A DNA stretch of 32,984 nt from Candidatus Bathyarchaeota archaeon (GTDB lineage Archaea; Thermoproteota; CALKCG01; B24; JAGTQN01). Location: contig JAGTQN010000005.1 in the NCBI GenBank assembly GCA_018396395.1, forward strand, positions 6,986-39,969. Reading direction: 5' to 3'. The notes beneath the pieces were generated by a model. It did no database searches, had not been told where the DNA came from, and worked only from the letters and a program-made list of their open reading frames with translations. The position numbers and the translations under genes were made by a program. Within the stretch, counting starts at the first letter, position 1. Every line of letters starts with the position of its first letter. Positions 17,533-24,429 of this stretch are shown one piece after another.

Positions 17533-17909
17533 TGGGGACTTGGATGGGGAAAGGGGAACTCATGGAGCTTGCCGATGATGTGGCAGGCATAGCCCGTCGA
17601 TGGCTTGGCTATGACTATGCAGGAGTTCTCATTCGCCAGTCGGCCCAGCGTTTTCCAGAGGAAGGGATGCTTCAAAGAAGCCAGGCCTTGAATGTTCTTT
17701 TCCTGATCTACGACAGCTACGCTGAAGGCTTAGATCCTCTAGGCCGTGAAAGCCTCCTCGTCCTTAAGATATATGTGCTTTTGGAAGTTGCCAGAAGAAG
17801 GCCCGAATACCTATCTAATACGAGGAAACTTGCGATTCATGCCCGCCTCGCCTACCATAAGGCAAAGGGATTCTGGAGAATTCATGGAAGGAGAAGGAAA
17901 AACCCTTAG
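17532..17909 (+). CDS. Uncharacterised helical protein coupled to inositol-phosphate synthase
   Basis: The 125-residue product begins at an ATG that shares bases with the TGA of the synthase gene (TGATG), so the two are translationally coupled. The protein appears all-helical (DDVAGIARRWLGYDY, QALNVLFLIYDSYAEGL, SLLVLKIYVLLEVARR) and ends in a very basic tail, HGRRRKNP. There is no signal peptide or clear membrane helix. I do not recognise the family. Its coupling suggests a role linked to inositol phosphate use or to regulation of the synthase; that is inference. Confidence 0.65.
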   Translation: MGTWMGKGELMELADDVAGIARRWLGYDYAGVLIRQSAQRFPEEGMLQRSQALNVLFLIYDSYAEGLDPLGRESLLVLKIYVLLEVARRRPEYLSNTRKLAIHARLAYHKAKGFWRIHGRRRKNP

Positions 17910-18244
17910 GGAACTGGAGTTGCTAAGAGCACTCGAACAATAAACTTCGGGTAAATACTGTTCAGCCTAGACGCAATTTAGAAGCCTGCCATCAAGTCGG
18001 ATGAAGGAGTTCCAGGTTTTAAAGGAATTTTATGCCTATTCGCATTAATCAGAATGCCCTTGTCTCCTTAGTGAATGGTCAAGCTCTCGGCAAGTTTTAG
18101 GAGAAATCGTTCTTGATCTCAGTGTTATACGACATTCAGGGAATGTCGGGCATTTATTAACTAGCGAAGACTCGAGCTTTTCAATCGTAAAGGAAACAAG
18201 AGGCAATCAGGAAACTCAATTGAAATTGAAACTGAAAACTGAAC
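17910..18244. other. Gene-free stretch with a strong hairpin
   Basis: No gene is seen between two convergent genes. A perfect 8-bp stem (CGACATTC and GAATGTCG, 3-base loop) lies at 18130-18148. Near 18219-18240 there is a short imperfect repetition of a TTGAAA/CTGAAA unit. The hairpin could act in termination for either gene. Confidence 0.45.
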
Positions 18245-18919
18245 TTATATTTCTAGCTCGATTTGCTCAAGCTTCTCTAGGGCCTTTTGGATCTCACTCC
18301 GGAGCCTCTCAATCTCCATCTCTGCTTCAGTCTTCGGGGAGCCAGTAGCGGGCTCACCTTCGCCCCCCTCACCCCTTTCCCTTGATCGCCTTGAAGGGCG
18401 GATTTCCCTCTGCTCAGCCTTCTGAGCCTCCTTCGATGATGGCTGGGCCTTCGTAGTTATAGTCGAAGTGAGGGTTGGGCTTGGACTTTGGGATAAGGGA
18501 GCTGTATAGCCGAGTTTATTCCTAATTTCTTGAATTCTATTTTCGAGCTCGGCGAATTTTTCGTTGAACATTTTAACCAGCTCGCTTTGACCCACTTCGA
18601 GTTCTCTGAGGGTTATCAGCATCTGATTCCGAAGTATGCGTTCCTCTACAGACTTCATCTGAGCCTTATACCGCTCGGCCAAGGAGTCCCTCTCAGCCAC
18701 GCTTATTAGACCTCCAGCTTCGGCCTCATAGATCTTCATAAGGGCATACTGGGCTATGTCCTTTTCGACCTCGAGAAGCCTTAGCTCCTTCTTTGCCTTA
18801 TCGGCTTCTCCCTCGCTGACGCTTATTTGAGGTTTTAAACTAAAACTTGGATGCCCCGCTGTAGGTGCCTTTTCCTTTTCCCCGCTTTCTTCCTTTTTCC
18901 TTCCGAAGATTCGCATCAT
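18245..18919 (-). CDS. Uncharacterised coiled-coil protein
   Basis: The 224-residue protein has a basic, charged N-terminus (MMRIFGRKKEESGEK), two long helical heptad regions (about 40-80 and 88-140), a Ser/Thr/Pro-rich linker with a basic RPSRRSRERGEGG patch, and a final coiled coil (about 197-224, MEIERLRSEIQKALEKLEQ). The AVAERDSL-type hinge between helices (ISVAERDSLAERYKAQMKS) suggests antiparallel helices. No catalytic motif is visible. Cytoplasmic scaffold or cell-structure roles are possible but unproven. A minus-strand TATA box at 18981-18990 precedes it. Confidence 0.65.
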   Translation of the reverse strand: MMRIFGRKKEESGEKEKAPTAGHPSFSLKPQISVSEGEADKAKKELRLLEVEKDIAQYALMKIYEAEAGGLISVAERDSLAERYKAQMKSVEERILRNQMLITLRELEVGQSELVKMFNEKFAELENRIQEIRNKLGYTAPLSQSPSPTLTSTITTKAQPSSKEAQKAEQREIRPSRRSRERGEGGEGEPATGSPKTEAEMEIERLRSEIQKALEKLEQIELEI

Positions 18920-18980
18920 TATGACACCATGGGTTGCGGGGCCAGGCTATGTATATCCATATTTCTTATTGGTGGAATAA

Positions 18981-18990
18981 GAATATATAC
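18981..18990 (-). promoter_or_regulatory. TATA box of the coiled-coil gene
   Basis: On the minus strand GTATATATTC lies about 62-71 bases ahead of the ATG at 18919, giving a leader of roughly 40 bases. Confidence 0.45.
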
Positions 18991-19148
18991 GTAATTCCAC
19001 AAAAGAAAACCAAGAGAAGAAAAGAGAAAAGAAAAGTGACGTAAGCCGACCAAACGAGAAATAAACACATGACGCTTAGTGCTTCCATTACTCTTCGAAA
19101 ATGGCTGGACCCCTTATGTTCCCAAACTTCTCCTTTTTCACATCTTAT

Positions 19149-19289
19149 CGCTCATATTAAGCAGATGATACATGCCTTTTCATCTTGGCTTTTCGTGGAA
19201 GAGGGAGGAGATGGTAGCACCTTAAGCATGATAAATAATACCGCTCAAGAACACTGAGGAGACCATGTATCGTCTCCTAAATATGAGCG
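19149..19289. mobile_element. 141-bp MITE with 8-bp target-site duplication
   Basis: The element starts and ends with 26-base terminal inverted repeats (19149-19174 and 19264-19289) that match at 23 positions; the outer ten, CGCTCATATT, match exactly. It is flanked directly by the identical 8-base words CATCTTAT at 19141-19148 and 19290-19297, a textbook target-site duplication. It encodes no transposase. A short plus-strand frame covering part of it is not convincing as a gene. The parent transposon is not in this window. Confidence 0.88.
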
Positions 19290-19327
19290 CATCTTATTGT
19301 ATTTTCATATCGTACCATCCAAATGGG

Positions 19328-20425
19328 CTAAAGGAGTTTTTCCTGTTCTTGGAAGCCGATGAGAAGCTCCTTCAGCCTCTCCTCATCGATCTCTAGACCC
19401 AAGCCAACTCCCTCTGGAACGTAGAGCTCTCCATCCTCGAATCTTACGCCCTCCTTCACCACGTCTTTTTCGTAAAAAAGAGGGCCCGCTGGATCACATG
19501 GGTAATGTATATTTGGAGTAGAGGCTATCAAATGGGCTTGGGCAGCGGTTCCTATGTTAAGTTCTTGAGTCGTCCCAACTACGCACTCGATGCCGGCGGC
19601 CTCGGCTATCATGAAGAGCTTCTTAGCCCTGTAGAAACCACCACCAGATATGGAGATGTTGAAGATGTCTACGGAACGGTTCTCGATCATCTCAAGGGCC
19701 TGCTCAGGAGAACCCACATGCTGGCTTATGGGCGTATCCACAGCCCTTCGAACCTCAGCCATATCCTTCAAGTCTCGGCAGGGACTTTCGAAGTACATGA
19801 ACTCATACCGTTCCAATTCCTTGATGAACCTTATGGCCTTCTTGGCTGTGAATCGGTTGCTTCCGTCCAAGGAGCGGATGAGGAGTCCATAACCGAAGGC
19901 ATCCCTCAAAGCCTTTAGAAGTTCCTTGTCGACCTCTGGGTTGGCACCAACATAGATCCTTATAGCCTTCACACCTCTGTTTTCGATCATGTAGGCGACC
20001 TCCTCGACCTTGCGATTGATTTCTTCATCCTTAGAAATTACCCATAAGGGGAAGGCTATGAGAATTTTCTCGCGAACCTTTCCTCCGAGGAGCTTGTAGA
20101 TGGGGACTCTATAGAACTTTCCTAGAAGATCATGGAGGGCTATATCGAACCCCTCAGAAAGCTCTGCGAAGGAAAAGCCTTGGATGAGCCCCTCAACCCC
20201 GTGGAGGTCTGTTGGATCCTTACCGACGAGATCCCTGTTCGCCCTTTTCGCCACGAAGCTCGCATCTGGGGCTTCGTGGTGTAGGATGTCCGATGCCTCT
20301 CCTATCCCAACAATACCCTCGTCCGTATGGATCTTGATTATGTAGAAAAGGGACCTTGCATAGACTCGTTCCTTGATTATTCTTCTGGTGATTATGGGAA
20401 AAACTTCAACATGGGTGATGATCAA
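19328..20425 (-). CDS. Enolase-superfamily protein (mandelate racemase/muconate lactonizing type), atypical active site
   Basis: From TTG 20425 the product is 365 residues. The frame is open further upstream, but the minus-strand GGAGGG at 20432-20437, six bases ahead of this TTG, fixes the start, and the product then begins at LIITHVEVFPI as family members do. The capping domain (HTDEGIVGIGEAS) and the barrel with LDGSN, YFESP and the late GTTQELNIGTAAQAHL segment are recognisable. The usual KxK lysine motif on strand two is replaced by RIY, and the third metal-ligand strand reads PISQHVGSPEQAL. Substrate and even activity are open; it may act on sugar acids or related carboxylates. Confidence 0.8.
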   Translation of the reverse strand: MIITHVEVFPIITRRIIKERVYARSLFYIIKIHTDEGIVGIGEASDILHHEAPDASFVAKRANRDLVGKDPTDLHGVEGLIQGFSFAELSEGFDIALHDLLGKFYRVPIYKLLGGKVREKILIAFPLWVISKDEEINRKVEEVAYMIENRGVKAIRIYVGANPEVDKELLKALRDAFGYGLLIRSLDGSNRFTAKKAIRFIKELERYEFMYFESPCRDLKDMAEVRRAVDTPISQHVGSPEQALEMIENRSVDIFNISISGGGFYRAKKLFMIAEAAGIECVVGTTQELNIGTAAQAHLIASTPNIHYPCDPAGPLFYEKDVVKEGVRFEDGELYVPEGVGLGLEIDEERLKELLIGFQEQEKLL

Positions 20426-20548
20426 AGGGTACCCTCCAATACATTGGAAACGTGATTTTCCTCTCATCGTATTAAGGATTTTGATAAGAATCTGAAGAAA
20501 AGCGTAAGCTAATTTAGCCATAATAAGAAGGCCCATTTAGCGATTAAA

Positions 20549-20568
20549 GATAAGATAAGATAAGATAA
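20549..20568. repeat. (GATAA)4 microsatellite between divergent genes
   Basis: Four exact GATAA units lie between the enolase-superfamily gene (minus) and the winged-helix gene (plus), next to a TATA-like GATAATATCG that may serve the latter. Confidence 0.7.
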
Positions 20569-20587
20569 TATCGATTAGACGCACTCT

Positions 20588-21046
20588 ATGTTAAGGGAAT
20601 CCTGCGGAGCGAATGGGATGAGCGAAGGAATCGAGGGCAAGGTTGCGGAGCTGGATAAGAAGCTGGATGCCATTATGAAACGTTTAGACATTCTAGAGGA
20701 GATGGTTCTCCTCACTGGAGAGTATCCCTACTTCGCTTCAGTCATCAGAGGAATGAGGCAGAGCGTCGCAGTTTATATCGAGCCCATAAAGGTCCTACAA
20801 AGACTAGTTTCAGCCAGAAAGCTTCTAACCAGTGGAGAAGCGATAAAAGATGATCTTTCTCAGACTATTCTCGGAGTTTTAGCCGTTAGTGGCCCCCTCA
20901 ATATCTCGCAAATCACGGAAGAGGTCAGAGCCATTATGGGAAAAGCCTCCAGGCGCATCGTGCGTGAAAGGCTAAGGAGGCTTGAGGAACATGGAACTGT
21001 AAGAAGGACAGAAGGCTGGGGGTATCAGTATGATGTTGTTGGATGA
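20588..21046 (+). CDS. Winged-helix DNA-binding regulator
   Basis: The 152-residue protein has an N-terminal coiled-coil segment (EGKVAELDKKLDAIMKRLDILEEMV, about 14-40) and a C-terminal winged helix: SQTILGVLAVSGPLNISQITEEV, then KASRRIVRERLRRLEEHGTVRRTEGWGYQYDVV, with a recognition helix and a wing. Such proteins are dimeric archaeal transcription regulators. The start could be the ATG at 20588, matched by a TATA-like box about 24 bases upstream, or the ATG at 20618 (MSEGIEGKV). Being divergent from the enolase-superfamily gene, it may regulate that gene or the small-protein genes downstream; this is inference. Confidence 0.7.
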   Translation: MLRESCGANGMSEGIEGKVAELDKKLDAIMKRLDILEEMVLLTGEYPYFASVIRGMRQSVAVYIEPIKVLQRLVSARKLLTSGEAIKDDLSQTILGVLAVSGPLNISQITEEVRAIMGKASRRIVRERLRRLEEHGTVRRTEGWGYQYDVVG

Positions 21047-21277
21047 GGAATAGGATCCTAGAAAAACTGTTTTGAGCTTTTCTTTTCAATCTTACTGTAG
21101 ATGATAGTTACGAATTAAGCTCCCTTGGCTTTTATTTACTCAAATTTTCTACGAAGGGGAATGGACGCTTATTTCATGAGGACTTACTAGGAGCTGAAGC
21201 TCAAGAGACGAAATTTCTAGGTTTCCAGGTTTCATCGAAAGTTTTTCCTTATCTTCCCCTTTCCTTTCATTTACTTG

Positions 21278-21504
21278 TTACCGACTTTTCATTCGACTTA
21301 ATGTTTTTTCCCTTTTCAATAATTCGAGAAATTCCAATCTCTCCAAGGCACGTTCCATTCTTGATAGGCGATTCGAAAGATCCTCAAGGCTCGTCTCGGA
21401 TTGTGAAAGGCTCTTCTTTTCCCCAGCGTTACATCGTTAAGAAGCCTTATAGCTGCAGCTATTAGACTAAGAATACTGGCAGCAAGGGCAATTTCAACGC
21501 TCAT
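21278..21504 (-). pseudogene. Small membrane/coiled-coil gene with a frameshift
   Basis: The ATG at 21504 opens a frame coding for a hydrophobic helix (SVEIALAASILSLIAAAIRLL). After about 28 codons this frame turns into atypical sequence, while the -1 frame takes over with a clear coiled coil (SLEDLSNRLSRMERALERLE, then FLELLKREK) ending at a TAA at 21278-21280. The switch lies at a GGGGAAAA run. Joined by a -1 shift the product would be 75 residues: one membrane helix plus a coiled coil. It could be a disrupted gene, a sequencing error in the homopolymers, or programmed frameshifting. Confidence 0.65.
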
Positions 21505-21659
21505 AATTTTAAAATGTCTTCAACCTACTTAAGCCTTTTTCAAAGGATATCTACCTATCCTGAGCCTTTTCCCATAAAAGACCTCTCTTTTTGTCCACTT
21601 TTTTCCATAAGAGTTATCTAAAGTGACCATATTATTGTAAAAACTGGGGGGGAAAGAAA

Positions 21660-22052
21660 ATGAGCGAAGGAGAAAGTAAGCCTCCTGGACCTGTACATCA
21701 TCCAAAGCATCAATCCGATGCAGAAGAACTCGCCCAGGTCCTAGAAACTGTTTCGACCCAGATTCCCAACCTCATCAGAGGGTTAATCTTTAGCGTTTTT
21801 TCGGAAGAGGCTGGTAGAAATATGAGGAGGGCTGCCGCAAGCTATTACAAGGAACTAAAGGAAGGAGGTATCCCCGATGATGAAGCCTTAAAGATGACTA
21901 GGGAATACGTGGCGGTGCTGACCGAAGTTGGAAAGGCCCTCGGGAAATTGACGGGGGGAGGCAAAGGTACCATCGAGGTGGCAATGAAGGAAAAGCCTAA
22001 GGAGGAAGGAAAGGGAAAAGAAAAGGAAACGGATACATTAGAGGTAAAGTAG
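21660..22052 (+). CDS. Uncharacterised small helical protein with charged tail
   Basis: The 130-residue protein starts MSEGESKPPG after a strong purine-rich ribosome-binding segment (GGGGGGGAAAG). The centre is helical (AEELAQVLETVSTQIPNLIRG; SEEAGRNMRRAAASYYKELK) and contains the motif YKEL-x3-GIP-x3-A-x6-Y. The last 25 residues are almost all Lys, Glu and Gly. A related motif occurs in the gene just downstream. I do not recognise the family. After the TAG stop the same frame stays open for another 44 codons of similar charged composition. Confidence 0.65.
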   Translation: MSEGESKPPGPVHHPKHQSDAEELAQVLETVSTQIPNLIRGLIFSVFSEEAGRNMRRAAASYYKELKEGGIPDDEALKMTREYVAVLTEVGKALGKLTGGGKGTIEVAMKEKPKEEGKGKEKETDTLEVK

Positions 22053-22156
22053 CGAAGGGCTAAGGCAGAATCCGATGCTGAAGTTGATAGTGAAGCAGAA
22101 GCTAAAGCGAAAGACAAAATCGATTTAAAGGCATCCTTCCTTTTCTTGGGATTCTT

Positions 22157-22384
22157 ATGTCCTTCGTTATTAAAGCACTAAGGGTAGTTTACTATGCCTT
22201 TAAATTACTTCTCTCTTTCTTGTTCTATCTGATCTATCTTAGATGGAGCATCAGGCGTGCAAAGATAGGCTTTAAAAAAGAGCTTATGAGGCGGGGAATT
22301 CCCATGAATGTTGCCCGAGAACTCGCCTCCTTTTACGATGGACAGAACAAGATGCTTCTTAGACTAATCCTTTCGAGATCCTAG
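22157..22384 (+). CDS. Small membrane protein sharing the GIP helical motif
   Basis: The 75-residue protein has an N-terminal hydrophobic helix (about 10-28, VVYYAFKLLLSFLFYLIYL) followed by a basic stretch and FKKELMRRGIPMNVARELA (about 39-57). This last part aligns with the YKELKEGGIPDDEALKM segment of the preceding gene product, so the two genes are probably related. The positive-inside rule puts the motif in the cytoplasm. Function unknown. Confidence 0.6.
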   Translation: MSFVIKALRVVYYAFKLLLSFLFYLIYLRWSIRRAKIGFKKELMRRGIPMNVARELASFYDGQNKMLLRLILSRS

Positions 22385-22407
22385 TGGGTTCTTGATAAGA
22401 TAAGAAT

Positions 22408-23295
22408 CTACAGAAGCCCATACCCCCTCAGGATCGCTCTAAGCTTTTCCTTGGCATCGGCATCCATGGGGCCTACAGGTCCTCTGCAAGGACCTGCGGG
22501 CATGCCAATCATATTCATGGCTTCCTTTATCACCACTGGAAATGTCGATAGGGAGAAGGCCCTTCGAAGGGGATTGAGCTTCCTTTGTGCCTCAAGGGCA
22601 GCCTTCAGGTCTCCAGCCATAAAGGATTCGTATATCCTTACGACAATTTTCGGAACTACGTTCGCTGTCGCGGCTATGCAACCCTTTCCTCCACTCATAA
22701 GGGTTGCCAGGATAAGGGTATCCCTTCCAGCTAGGACAGAGAAGCGTTCTCCTCCCTTTTCGATGTACTCTGTCGTCAAGGTAAGATTTCCGCTACTGTC
22801 TTTGATACCAACAACATTGCTACATTCATTGACGAGCTTCTCGATCACTTCTGGAGCGATATTTACTCCAGTCCTGTCGGGGTTATTGTATAGAACTATT
22901 GGGATATCCACCTTGCTGGCTATAGTCTTGTAGTGGTTAAAGAGTTCTGAAGCCTTGGGAGCTACATAGTAGGGGGTAATGATGGATGCTGCATCGCAGC
23001 CTATGTCCTTTGCCATCCTTGTTAGCTCAAGGGTTTCCCAAGTCGACTCGGCACCAGTTCCGGCATAGACGGGGACTCGATTCCCTACCTCATCAACGAC
23101 TGTTTCGAGAACCTTTCTCTTCTCCTCCTTGGAAAGCGTCCAGAACTCGCCTTGGCTTCCTACGGCAAAGATTCCGTGGACATGGGCTTCTAGAATGAAC
23201 CTCGTGACCTGCCTTAGGGCTTCAAGGTTTAGGGACTCATCATCCTTGAAAGGGGTTACGATGGCAGGGATAACTCCCTTAGGTTCAAAAACCAA
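22408..23295 (-). CDS. dapA: DapA/NanA-family pyruvate-dependent aldolase (dihydrodipicolinate synthase-like)
   Basis: The TIM-barrel aldolase shows YNNPDRTGV and GIKDSSGN with the Schiff-base lysine (Lys165 from TTG 23295). That TTG is preferred because the minus-strand GGAGGA at 23303-23308 sits seven bases ahead; the open frame reaches back to 23310. The arginine in NPDRTG is a mark of true dihydrodipicolinate synthase (lysine route). However, the usual GTTGE loop is GSQGE, losing the paired threonines, so 2-keto-3-deoxy sugar-acid aldolase or another lyase is possible. A GfcR-type regulator lies directly upstream, which would fit sugar-acid metabolism. Confidence 0.8.
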   Translation of the reverse strand: MVFEPKGVIPAIVTPFKDDESLNLEALRQVTRFILEAHVHGIFAVGSQGEFWTLSKEEKRKVLETVVDEVGNRVPVYAGTGAESTWETLELTRMAKDIGCDAASIITPYYVAPKASELFNHYKTIASKVDIPIVLYNNPDRTGVNIAPEVIEKLVNECSNVVGIKDSSGNLTLTTEYIEKGGERFSVLAGRDTLILATLMSGGKGCIAATANVVPKIVVRIYESFMAGDLKAALEAQRKLNPLRRAFSLSTFPVVIKEAMNMIGMPAGPCRGPVGPMDADAKEKLRAILRGYGLL

Positions 23296-23356
23296 TAAAG
23301 ATTCCTCCAAGATTGTTAAGGCTTTGGGGTATTTAGTTATTTCTGTTTTAAACTTT

Positions 23357-23427
23357 GGGAGAAGGAAGAAGGAAGAAAGAAGAAAGAAGAAAGAAGAAGG
23401 AAGGAGGAAGGAGGAGGGGGAGGAAAG
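23357..23427. repeat. 71-base uninterrupted homopurine tract
   Basis: Every base from 23357 to 23427 on the plus strand is A or G, mostly GAA/GGAA units. It lies between the aldolase start and the stop of the GfcR-like gene, so on the transcribed minus strand it is a pure pyrimidine leader or terminator stretch. Confidence 0.85.
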
Positions 23428-23445
23428 CGAAGCCGAAATATAAGG

Positions 23446-24237
23446 CTAGGAGGCCTTCGGTCTAACCCTCAGTACCGTCTCAATGGAACAGTTCTGAGGG
23501 GGATTCATTTTATGGATAAAGTCGTCTCCTATGGCTATAAGGGCGTAGATGCCTGCGATCTCAGCCTTGCATTTCTCGACGATATTCATAAGGACCCTTT
23601 GGGTCTCCCCCGTCCTTATGACATCATCGACGATAAGGACATCATCAGCTTTCCGGATGGAGCCTTTAGGAACATAAAAGGTCACGAGGACTCCAGAATT
23701 TAAAGGACTGTAGGTTTCCTCGATAAATTCCGTGACGCCAACTTCCCTAGAAGTCTTTGCTATGACTAGGTCCACGCTAATCGCATGGGCTATCATAGTA
23801 GCCAGAGGTATACCATCTACAGCAGCCGTCAGAACCTTTGTTATCCTCTTTCCAGCGAAGCGGGCAATGGCATCTTGGGCAGCCATCTCAAGGATCGTTG
23901 GGTCTCCTATGATGGGTGTGTTATCGAAGTATCCTTGTTCGTCGAATTTTACAATCTTCCTCAGCTCGCTTTCCAAGCCCACAAGGGGGTTCAGGACCTC
24001 CCATATCTTTTTCGCCCTCTCGCTGCTAGGGAGAACATGGCCCTTCACATATCGGCTCAGAACCGTTATCTGGAGTTGCACTAGCTGAGAGAGTTTTCTA
24101 TAGGTGTAGCGCTTCTTTGCGAGCCTGAGAAGGTCTATAACCATAAGGCGAAACCTCAGGTCATGAACATGAGTTGCATCCCTCAATAAGCCTGCCCCCG
24201 AAGCCAAAAACACTTTAGAATTCTTCTCAATCTTCAT
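23446..24237 (-). CDS. gfcR: GfcR-like transcription regulator (HTH plus phosphoribosyltransferase domain)
   Basis: The 263-residue protein joins an N-terminal helix-turn-helix (about 40-75: YTYRKLSQLVQLQITVLSRY) to a type I phosphoribosyltransferase domain with the PRPP loop VLIVDDVIRTGET (about 209-221) and a VDGIPLATMIAHAI segment. This is the architecture of the archaeal orotate-PRTase homologue family (COG0856). Its studied member GfcR controls glucose breakdown genes in haloarchaea, probably by sensing a sugar-derived ligand in the PRTase pocket. It is upstream of and on the same strand as the DapA-family aldolase. The ATG is clear but no ribosome-binding site is seen. Confidence 0.85.
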   Translation of the reverse strand: MKIEKNSKVFLASGAGLLRDATHVHDLRFRLMVIDLLRLAKKRYTYRKLSQLVQLQITVLSRYVKGHVLPSSERAKKIWEVLNPLVGLESELRKIVKFDEQGYFDNTPIIGDPTILEMAAQDAIARFAGKRITKVLTAAVDGIPLATMIAHAISVDLVIAKTSREVGVTEFIEETYSPLNSGVLVTFYVPKGSIRKADDVLIVDDVIRTGETQRVLMNIVEKCKAEIAGIYALIAIGDDFIHKMNPPQNCSIETVLRVRPKAS

Positions 24238-24388
24238 TTATAATCTTTAGCGCGCAGGATGGAGGACTATAGCTAGCATAAGGGCTTCAAGGGAAGCCAT
24301 GAGTTTCGGAGCGCATGCTAGATTTACCTATGCGCCCATATCGATCCGCCAAGGCAATTCAACCTTCCTTCCTCGGAGACCTTTGTAG

Positions 24389-24408
24389 GGGCCTTTCTTT
24401 AAAGGCCC
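24389..24408. repeat. Perfect 8-bp hairpin beside the insertion sequence
   Basis: GGGCCTTT and AAAGGCCC are separated by the four bases CTTT. It lies 21 bases outside the left end of the decayed insertion sequence and about 150 bases ahead of the GfcR-like start. It may be a terminator for minus-strand transcripts leaving the element. Confidence 0.55.
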
Positions 24409-24429
24409 AATTCAAGTCTAGCGAAAAGA

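Noticed and set aside
19069..19257. 62-codon plus-strand frame overlapping the MITE
   Set aside because: No ribosome-binding site or recognisable domain, and it runs into the inverted-repeat element.
19149..19289. C/D-box guide RNA reading of the GATGATA and CTGA words in this stretch
   Set aside because: Box spacing is far too long for an archaeal C/D RNA, and the terminal repeats with target duplication explain the segment better.
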